The position numbers and the translations under genes are program-made. The notes below the pieces were generated by a model. It was not told the origin of the DNA. It ran no database searches and worked only from the letters and a program-made list of their open reading frames with translations. Positions 1-5,917 of a stretch of 13,170 nucleotides of DNA are shown here, one piece after another; position 1 is the first letter of the stretch, and every line of letters starts with the position of its first letter. The stretch is from Paraclostridium ghonii. GTDB lineage: Bacteria > Bacillota > Clostridia > Peptostreptococcales > Peptostreptococcaceae. The stretch spans positions 1 to 13,170 of the forward strand of contig NZ_JAKEDR010000092.1 in NCBI RefSeq assembly GCF_023653455.1, given 5' to 3'.

Positions 1-514
1 CATAAGTAACACCTATTAATAAATCATAAAGAGCAGCTAATATTGCTATGAAAAGAGAAACTCTAGCTCCAGTCCAAGTACGAGTCCATAAATCACGGCC
101 TAAGTCATCTGTACCAAACCAGTAGTTCACTCCATCTTCTACACCTTTTTTTTGATAAGCGTCTATTCTTTCTTCAGTTCCATCAAACTTTTTCTCTATT
201 TTAGTACCGTCCATCATCCCTAAAGAAGAAATAACAGGCATTCTTGGAGGCAACTTAGCATGGCTTAAGTTTTGTTGATCATAAGAATACTTATTAAACA
301 TTGGTCCGAATATAGTAAGGAAACATATTACAGATAATATAATCAAACCTGAAATAGCACCTTTATTTCTAAATAATCTTTTTCTAGCATCTTGCCAAAA
401 TGTTAAACTTGGTCTAGTTATAGCTTCATGTTGAGTCATATCAGCTGGACTTAACTCAAATAAATCAGCAGTAAGTTGAACTTCTTTACCATCAATAATA
501 ACTTTATCTATCAT
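1..514 (-). CDS. oppC: Oligopeptide ABC transporter permease OppC, N-terminal 171 residues (cut by window edge)
   Basis: Inner-membrane permease that pairs with OppB to form the channel of an Opp/Dpp-type peptide importer. Reverse translation from the ATG at 514 gives 171 uninterrupted codons running off the left edge. A cytoplasmic N-terminal segment of about 53 residues is followed by a transmembrane helix (about 54-72), an extracytoplasmic loop, and the OppC hallmark FGTDDLGRDLWTR (about 133-145) with GARVSL just after it, where the permease domain begins. The EAA loop that contacts the ATPase would lie beyond the edge. The start shares one base with the oppB stop (TAATG), and a G-rich Shine-Dalgarno lies inside the oppB end, so translation is probably coupled. 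oppD and oppF ATPase genes would be expected to the left but are not visible. Identity is secure; the specific peptide substrate is unknown. Confidence 0.93.
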   Translation of the reverse strand, partial: MIDKVIIDGKEVQLTADLFELSPADMTQHEAITRPSLTFWQDARKRLFRNKGAISGLIILSVICFLTIFGPMFNKYSYDQQNLSHAKLPPRMPVISSLGMMDGTKIEKKFDGTEERIDAYQKKGVEDGVNYWFGTDDLGRDLWTRTWTGARVSLFIAILAALYDLLIGVTY

Positions 515-1458
515 TAAGCTTTCCCCCCTGCAACACGAATTCTAGGATCTATAATTCCATAAAGGATATCAACTAATAAAATTACGCCTATATAAAGTGC
601 ACTATAGAATATAGAAACACCTGATATACAGAATAAGTCATTGGTAGTTATAGATGATACTAGTAAATCTCCTAGCCCAGGTACAGCAAAAACTTTTTCA
701 ACAACTAGAGATCCAGTAAGTAGACCAACAGTTAAAGGTCCTAGCATAGTTACAACAGGTATTAAAGCATTTCTTAAAGCATGCTTTACTATTACAGCTC
801 CTTTAGTTAAACCTTTAGATTTTGCAGTTATTATATAATCTGCATTTAAAACTTCAACAAGTTCAGTTCTAGTAAAACGTGCTATACTCGCTATAGAGAA
901 AAATGATAATGCTATAGATGGTAAAACAGTCCAAGCATATCTAAAATCTGAACCTATAGGCATCCCCCATGTAACAGGGAAAATTTGATGTTTTGTAGTT
1001 AAATACAATTGTAGTAGTGCAGCTAAAACAAACGATGGAACAGAAACTCCTAAAACTGAAATTACAGTTGCGAAATAGTCCCAAAAAGTATTCTTTTTAA
1101 GTGCAGCTACAATACCTAAAGTTAAACCAACCACACTTCCTATTACTAGTGCTTGAGCACCTAACATAGCAGAAGGTTTTAAACGAGTACTTATTAAATC
1201 TTCAACTTTTTTATTATCATACTTAAAAGATCTTCCTAAATCACCTGTAAAAACTCCTGTCATATATCTTACGTATTGAACTGGAACTGGCGCATCTAGG
1301 CCATATTGCTTGTTAATCATTTCAACTTGTTGAGCATTTAACTTTTCATCATTAAATGGACTTCCAGGTAATAATCTTACTAAGAAGAAAGTAACAGAAA
1401 TGACTATTAATAATGTCATAAACATAAGAGTAAGACGTTTTAAAATATAGCGACCCAT
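514..1458 (-). CDS. oppB: Oligopeptide ABC transporter permease OppB
   Basis: Membrane permease of a peptide importer, partner of OppC. The 314-residue length is normal for the family. The N-terminus MGRYILKRL leads into a first transmembrane helix (about 8-29), followed by the conserved LLPGSPF region (about 29-35). Further helices lie at about 102-120, 132-153, 175-195, 232-254 and 280-303. The EAA coupling loop, which docks the OppD/F ATPases, is at about 206-236 (AKSKGL, then KHALRNALIPV). The ATG at 1458 follows an AGGGAGGG ribosome site. The 118-base gap upstream contains a TATAAT-like box (1485-1490, minus strand) without a convincing -35, so expression may come from it or from read-through of the DUF3899 gene. 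The end overlaps oppC by one base. No defect is seen. Confidence 0.95.
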   Translation of the reverse strand: MGRYILKRLTLMFMTLLIVISVTFFLVRLLPGSPFNDEKLNAQQVEMINKQYGLDAPVPVQYVRYMTGVFTGDLGRSFKYDNKKVEDLISTRLKPSAMLGAQALVIGSVVGLTLGIVAALKKNTFWDYFATVISVLGVSVPSFVLAALLQLYLTTKHQIFPVTWGMPIGSDFRYAWTVLPSIALSFFSIASIARFTRTELVEVLNADYIITAKSKGLTKGAVIVKHALRNALIPVVTMLGPLTVGLLTGSLVVEKVFAVPGLGDLLVSSITTNDLFCISGVSIFYSALYIGVILLVDILYGIIDPRIRVAGGKA

Positions 1459-1576
1459 CGCTATCCCTCCCTTTAATAAAAAATATTATAAAAAAATTTT
1501 GATAAACTTATTAATATCAGAATGTTAAAACTATTTGAAGGTAGTTAATATAAGCTTAATAATACGTTTTACAAAC

Positions 1577-1933
1577 TTAATAAATTATAAAACTTACTAT
1601 TAAAGTGATTAACGATATGAATAGACCAGATGATAAAAGTGAATTCGTGTTGGAAAAATGGTATCTTTTTTTTATATAATCATCTATATGAACATTTGCT
1701 TCAGATAAAAGACCTCTGCTTTTTTGAATTTGGTTGCAAACTTTACTATATGCATAAATTGTTAAATTAAAAAAGCCTTGTTCTGTAACATATAAAAATA
1801 TTCCTAGCGTTAAATAAAATAGTCCTATCATAAAAGATGAATTTATAAAAGAAAATCTTTCAAAATCATTAAATAAATAGTATGAAAGACTTAGAACTAA
1901 ATTTAATATAACTAATATATTAAACTTTTTCAA
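1577..1933 (-). CDS. Small DUF3899-like membrane protein, TTG start
   Basis: 118-residue protein with three likely membrane helices: about 4-21, 33-50 and 99-118. Between helices two and three is a polar, probably cytosolic stretch (about 59-95) with many Lys/Arg. The pattern of a helix ending in a Gly-rich turn, then GFFNLTIYAYSK, a basic linker and a final helix matches the DUF3899 family, whose function is unknown. I recall DUF3899 proteins near peptide transporter genes in other Firmicutes, but I cannot check that here. The start is TTG at 1933: an AAGGGGGT Shine-Dalgarno sits about 8 bases upstream and no in-frame ATG is better placed. It has its own good promoter (2006-2034) and lies 118 bases before oppB on the same strand, so it probably shares a transcript with oppBC. 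A role as an Opp accessory protein is only a guess from context. Confidence 0.75.
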   Translation of the reverse strand: MKKFNILVILNLVLSLSYYLFNDFERFSFINSSFMIGLFYLTLGIFLYVTEQGFFNLTIYAYSKVCNQIQKSRGLLSEANVHIDDYIKKRYHFSNTNSLLSSGLFISLITLIVSFIIY

Positions 1934-2005
1934 AATATGAACCCCCTTATATAAAATTTAAATTTAAAGGCACCGAAATTAATTTTAATATAATATTAGT
2001 ACCAT

Positions 2006-2034
2006 TTTATAAAAAAAACAATCATTTATGTAAA
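2006..2034 (-). promoter_or_regulatory. Sigma-A-type promoter for the DUF3899-oppB-oppC unit
   Basis: On the minus strand, a -35 TTTACA (2029-2034) and a -10 TATAAA (2006-2011) are separated by exactly 17 bases. Each hexamer matches 5 of 6 consensus positions. Transcription would start near 1999, leaving a leader of about 66 bases before the TTG start. In so AT-rich a region chance matches occur, but both boxes and the spacing fit. Confidence 0.55.
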
Positions 2035-2186
2035 AAATTTACAATATTAAAAAAATTTAATAAAATTTAATAAAAGGATTTCTTTGAACAAAGGTTAATA
2101 TAGCTAATAGAGCAGTATAAATATTACATAAAAACAAATGCATAAGAATATAAAAAAAAATCTTAGAAAAGAAAATTAAAAAAATA

Positions 2187-2215
2187 CTGACATTTAAGAA
2201 TAGTTGTACTACAAT
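2187..2215 (+). promoter_or_regulatory. Sigma-A-type promoter for the first oppA gene
   Basis: A -35 CTGACA (2187-2192), a spacer of exactly 17 bases and a -10 TACAAT (2210-2215) fit the housekeeping consensus, 5 of 6 in each box. The start would be near 2222, about 40 bases before the ATG, with an AAGGGGG Shine-Dalgarno at 2249-2255. No operator was recognised around it. Confidence 0.65.
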
Positions 2216-2262
2216 TTAAATTAAAAATTTATATAGGGGATAATTAGTAAGGGGGATGTGTT

Positions 2263-3933
2263 ATGGTTTTAAAGAAAAAAATGGCTGTAATGTGTGCAAC
2301 ATCAGCTATAGCTGTGATGGCTTTAGTTGGATGTAGTAGTACAGATGGAGGATCATCTAGTGGGGGAAATGGTAAGGAAGGTAAAGCTTTAGAAGTTCTT
2401 GCAAATAAAGATGCAAGACAAGCAATTGCAATGTCACTAGATAGAAAAGGAATGTGTGATACTATCCTAAACAATGGGACTATACCAGCATCATATTTTG
2501 TAGCAGAGAAGTTAGCATTTAATGAAGCTGGAAAAGATTATAGAGAATTAGCTGGAAACATGGGCTATGAACATAATGATAAAGAAGCAACTAAATTATG
2601 GGAAAAAGCTAAAGAAGAAGTTGGATTTGATAAAGTTACATTAGAACTATTAACATTTGATTCAGAAACTAGCAAAAGAACTGCAGAATTTATGCAATCA
2701 GAACTTCAAGGAGCTCTTCCTGGGTTGACAGTTGAAATAAAAACTCAACCATTTAAACAGAAAAATGACTTAGAAACTAAAGGAGAATTTGAGTTATCTT
2801 ATGCAGCTTGGAATCCAGATTATCCAGACCCATTAACATATCTAGAAACTATGGAAAGTGGACTACAATATGCTAAACATACAAATTATAAAAATGAAAA
2901 TTATGATAAGCTAATAGAAGAAGCTAAAAATGCAGAAAGTCAAGATAAGAGCTGGGAAAAATATGCAGAAGCTGAAAAATTGATGCTAGATGATGCATAT
3001 ATAGTTCCAACAGTACAACAAGGATCTTCATACTTACAAAAACCATATGTAAGCGGAAGACTTACACCATCATTTGGCGTAAATGCTATATATAACTGGG
3101 TACAATTAGGAGAAGGTAAAAAAGAACTTAATATAACAAATACTTCAGATATATCTACTTTAGATATAAGCAAAGTATCAGATTCTGTTTCATCAGAAGT
3201 ACTTATGAATACTATGGAAGGTTTGGTTAAACAAGATAAAGATGGTAAATTAGCTCCAGGAGTTGCTGAGAAATGGGAAAAATCAGAAGATGGTAAATCA
3301 TGGACTTTCCATTTAAGAAAAAATGCTAAGTGGTCAAACGGAGATCCAGTAACAGCTAAAGATTTTGAATATTCATGGAAGAGAACTTTAGATCCTGCAA
3401 CAGCATCTACTTATGGATTCATTATGTATGATATAGTTGGAGCTAAAGATTACAACTTAGGAAAAACTGATAATGCTGATAAAGTAGGAGTAAAAGCAGT
3501 AGATGAGTATACATTAAAAGTGGACTTAGTAAGACCAGTTCACTACTTTGATAGTTTGATGTTCCATGGATCATTCTTACCACAAAATAAAAAAGCTGTA
3601 GAAAAATTTGGAGATGAATATGGAACTACTGCAGATAAGATGGTTTATAATGGACCATTTACATTAAGTAACTGGAAAATAGAAGATATGCATACAATGA
3701 GTAAAAATCCTAATTACTGGGATGCAAGTAATGTTAAGATAGATAAAGTAAATGTTAAGATAGTTAAAGATCCTAATGCAGCACTTAACTTATATGAAAC
3801 AGGATCAATAGATATAGCAGCATTAACTTCAGAAAACGTTGATAAATATAAAGATTCACCAGAATTTAAAACTCGATTAACAGCTTCAGTAACATTTTTC
3901 CAAATAAATGGAGGGAAAGGAGCTAGTAAATAA
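2263..3933 (+). CDS. oppA: OppA-type peptide-binding lipoprotein, circularly permuted (copy 1)
   Basis: Extracytoplasmic, lipid-anchored receptor that should deliver peptides to OppBC; 556 residues. A signal peptide with basic start MVLKKK and lipobox LVGC (acylated Cys24) is followed by a Ser/Gly linker to about 43. The order of the binding protein is then inverted. Residues 44-283 carry what is normally the C-terminal half: the NKDARQAIAMSLDR helix, the NPDYPDP loop whose Asp186 matches the Asp that binds the peptide amino group in E. coli OppA (Asp419), and the usual C-terminal tail ending near WVQLGEG. Residues 284-556 carry the usual N-terminal half: KKELN strand, TLDIS, EGL, LAPGVAEKWE, DGKSWTFHLRK, NGDPVTAKDF, YNGPF, NPNYWD, ending at FFQINGGK. 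Normally LAPGVAEKW lies near residue 75, not 330. No frameshift is seen, and total length is family-typical. Strong promoter and Shine-Dalgarno upstream. The OppA family is certain; folding and function are inferred. Confidence 0.93.
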   Translation: MVLKKKMAVMCATSAIAVMALVGCSSTDGGSSSGGNGKEGKALEVLANKDARQAIAMSLDRKGMCDTILNNGTIPASYFVAEKLAFNEAGKDYRELAGNMGYEHNDKEATKLWEKAKEEVGFDKVTLELLTFDSETSKRTAEFMQSELQGALPGLTVEIKTQPFKQKNDLETKGEFELSYAAWNPDYPDPLTYLETMESGLQYAKHTNYKNENYDKLIEEAKNAESQDKSWEKYAEAEKLMLDDAYIVPTVQQGSSYLQKPYVSGRLTPSFGVNAIYNWVQLGEGKKELNITNTSDISTLDISKVSDSVSSEVLMNTMEGLVKQDKDGKLAPGVAEKWEKSEDGKSWTFHLRKNAKWSNGDPVTAKDFEYSWKRTLDPATASTYGFIMYDIVGAKDYNLGKTDNADKVGVKAVDEYTLKVDLVRPVHYFDSLMFHGSFLPQNKKAVEKFGDEYGTTADKMVYNGPFTLSNWKIEDMHTMSKNPNYWDASNVKIDKVNVKIVKDPNAALNLYETGSIDIAALTSENVDKYKDSPEFKTRLTASVTFFQINGGKGASK

Positions 3934-3948
3934 TATATATTTAAACTT

Positions 3949-3994
3949 AAAATAGCAGTAATATACTTATTTTCAAGTATATTACTGCTATTTT
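3949..3994 (+). terminator. Long perfect hairpin terminator after oppA copy 1
   Basis: A 20-base-pair perfect stem (3949-3968 pairs with 3975-3994) has a 6-base loop ATTTTC and begins 15 bases after the stop codon. The stem ends in four T, followed by ATTATAATAAAT, so the T tract is short. The A-rich left foot means it could also work on the opposite strand. It probably limits but may not abolish read-through into copy 2. Confidence 0.85.
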
Positions 3995-4107
3995 ATTATA
4001 ATAAATAAATTTAGGAATTAAGGACAAATTTAAGCACATATAATGTTAAAACATATATTTATACAATCACCATAGTACTTAAAAAATTATTTTGGGGAGG
4101 TAATTTA

Positions 4108-5766
4108 ATGGTATTTAAAAAGAAAATGGCATTAATGAGTACTACTGCAGCGATAGCTGTAATTAGTATGGTGGGGTGTAGTAATAATGGAAGTTCTTCT
4201 TCAGGAAGTAAAGCAGCAGACCCGTACGAGGTTCTTGCTAATAAAAATGCAAGAGCAGCTATATCTATGGCTATAAATAAAGAATCTTTATGTGATAATA
4301 TAATAAATAATGGATGTACACCAGCTGATTATATAGTTGCAAAGAAATTAGCAGTTAATGAAGAAGGTAAAGATTATAGAGAAGTAGCTGGAGATATGGG
4401 ATACAAATATAATAAAGAAGAAGCTACTAAGTTATGGGATAAAGCTAAAAAAGAAGTTGGATTTGATACAGTAACACTAGAGTTATTATCATTTGATGCA
4501 GAAAGTGCTAAAAAAGAAGTTGAATTTATGCAAGCAGAACTTCAAAATGCATTGCCGGGATTAAAAGTAGAAATAAAAGCACAACCATTTAAACAAAAAC
4601 TTGCATTAGAAGAAAAAGGAGAATTCCAACTTACTCATTCAGGATGGAATCCAGATTACCAGGATCCACTAACATTCTTAGAAACTATGGAAAGTGGATT
4701 ACAATACGCTAGAAATACAGGATATAGTAATCCAGAATACGATAAGCTTATAGAAGAAGGTAAAAATGCTGTAACTCAAAAAGAAAGTTGGGAAAAATAT
4801 GCAAAAGCTGAAAAGATAATGTTAGAAGATGGATACTTATCTCCACTTTATCAAAAAGGAACATCTTATCTTCAAAAGCCATATGTAAGTGGAATACTTA
4901 CTCCACCATTTGGAGTTGACGCAATATACAATTGGGTAGAGTTAGGAAAAGGTAAAAAAGAACTTAACTTAAGACTTACATCAGATATACCTACTTTAGA
5001 TATAAGTAAAGCTACAGATACAGTATCATCAGAAGTATTGATGAATACTATGGAAGGTTTAGTTAAACAAGATAAAGATGGTAAATTAGCTCCAGGAGTG
5101 GCAGAGAAATGGGAAAAATCAGAAGATGGTAAATCATGGACTTTCCATTTAAGAAAAGATGCTAAATGGTCAAATGGAGATACAGTAACGGCTAAAGATT
5201 TTGAATATTCATGGAAAAGAACTTTAGATCCAGCAACAGCATCTACTTATGGATTTATTATGTATGATATAGTAGGAGCTAAAGATTATAACTTAGGAAA
5301 AACTGATAATGCTGATAAAGTAGGAATAAAAGCAGTAGATGATTATACATTAAAAGTAGATTTAGTAAGACCTGTTCATTACTTTGATAGTTTAATGTTC
5401 TTCAAATCATTCTTACCACAAAATCAAAAAGCAGTAGAAAAATTTGGAAGTGAATATGGAACGGCTAAAGATAAAATATTCTACAATGGACCATTCACAT
5501 TAAGTAATTGGAAGATAGAAGATATGTTTACAATGAGCAAAAACCCTAATTATTGGGATGCAAGTAGTGTTAAGATAGATAAAGTAAATACTAAGATAGT
5601 TAAAGATCCTAATGCTGCACTTAATTTATATGAAACAGGAGAAATAGATAAAGTGACATTAAGTTCTGAAAATGTTGATAAATACAAAGATTCACCAGAA
5701 TTTAAAACAAAAGAGTCTGCAAGCACATATTTCTTACAAGTTAATGGAGGTAAAGTAAAGAAATAA
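4108..5766 (+). CDS. oppA: OppA-type peptide-binding lipoprotein, circularly permuted (copy 2)
   Basis: Tandem paralogue of the preceding gene, 552 residues, with the same inverted order. Lipobox MVGC (Cys24) and a Ser/Gly/Ala linker precede residues 41-280, the usual C-terminal half: EVLANKNARAAISMAINKE, the NPDYQDP loop with putative peptide-amine-binding Asp183, then the tail GVDAIYNWVELGKG. Residues 281-552 are the usual N-terminal half: KKELN, PTLDIS, LAPGVAEKWE, NGDTVTAKDF, NPNYWD, ending YFLQVNGGK. Placing that end before its own mature start recreates the normal OppA crossing (FLQVN...EVLANKNARAAI). A GGGGAGG Shine-Dalgarno precedes the ATG. A TATAAT at 4039-4044 lacks a good -35, so it may depend on its own weak promoter or on read-through. 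Compared with copy 1, about 70% identity in the first half and about 86% in the second. Differences near the ligand loop (SGWNPDYQD versus AAWNPDYPD) suggest different peptide preference. Confidence 0.93.
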   Translation: MVFKKKMALMSTTAAIAVISMVGCSNNGSSSSGSKAADPYEVLANKNARAAISMAINKESLCDNIINNGCTPADYIVAKKLAVNEEGKDYREVAGDMGYKYNKEEATKLWDKAKKEVGFDTVTLELLSFDAESAKKEVEFMQAELQNALPGLKVEIKAQPFKQKLALEEKGEFQLTHSGWNPDYQDPLTFLETMESGLQYARNTGYSNPEYDKLIEEGKNAVTQKESWEKYAKAEKIMLEDGYLSPLYQKGTSYLQKPYVSGILTPPFGVDAIYNWVELGKGKKELNLRLTSDIPTLDISKATDTVSSEVLMNTMEGLVKQDKDGKLAPGVAEKWEKSEDGKSWTFHLRKDAKWSNGDTVTAKDFEYSWKRTLDPATASTYGFIMYDIVGAKDYNLGKTDNADKVGIKAVDDYTLKVDLVRPVHYFDSLMFFKSFLPQNQKAVEKFGSEYGTAKDKIFYNGPFTLSNWKIEDMFTMSKNPNYWDASSVKIDKVNTKIVKDPNAALNLYETGEIDKVTLSSENVDKYKDSPEFKTKESASTYFLQVNGGKVKK

Positions 5767-5791
5767 AAATTTTGAATATTAAATAAATTAG

Positions 5792-5861
5792 AAGGATAAA
5801 TATAAGTTTGCTTTAAAAGCTATAAAGGGCTTTTAAAGTTATAAAACTTGTATTTATCCTT
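5792..5861 (+). terminator. Two-part hairpin terminator after oppA copy 2
   Basis: The outer stem pairs 5792-5809 with 5844-5861 (18 pairs, one G-U). An inner perfect 10-pair stem, 5811-5820 with 5829-5838, has an 8-base loop. TATTTAAAT follows. The structure starts 25 bases after the stop and isolates the oppA genes from uvrC. The tract is only moderately T-rich. Confidence 0.8.
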
Positions 5862-5917
5862 TATTTAAATGTAATTTAGGGTATAATTTTATTATAAATT
5901 AAAGCCGAGGTGAAAGA

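Larger units (their letters stand above)
1934..2262. other. Divergent intergenic control region between the DUF3899/oppBC and oppA units
   Basis: 329 bases of extremely AT-rich sequence with no gene I can support. It holds one promoter for each direction (2006-2034 minus, 2187-2215 plus) and the two ribosome binding sites. The roughly 150 bases between the promoters are A-runs with no clear operator, hairpin, T-box or riboswitch. I looked for a CodY box (consensus AATTTTCWGAAAATT), which would be expected for peptide transport genes in Clostridia, and found no convincing match. The long A tracts could bend DNA or act as UP elements, but that is inference. Confidence 0.6.

Noticed and set aside
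1934..2262. CodY box or riboswitch controlling opp genes
   Set aside because: Partial A/T matches only; no site close to AATTTTCWGAAAATT and no structured leader.
2244..2474. Minus-strand and other antisense open frames across oppA, uvrC, hprK and the hydrogenase genes
   Set aside because: They lie inside strongly supported genes, lack recognisable domains or ribosome sites, and look like shadows of codon bias.
4039..4044. TATAAT as a promoter of oppA copy 2
   Set aside because: No -35-like hexamer at 16-18 bases upstream; chance boxes are common in this AT content, so it is mentioned but not annotated.
2263..5766. oppA genes read as frameshifted or broken pseudogenes because the N-terminal half follows the C-terminal half
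   Set aside because: Both reading frames are intact at full family length with lipobox, Shine-Dalgarno and terminator, and both copies show the same order; loss of function is not indicated.
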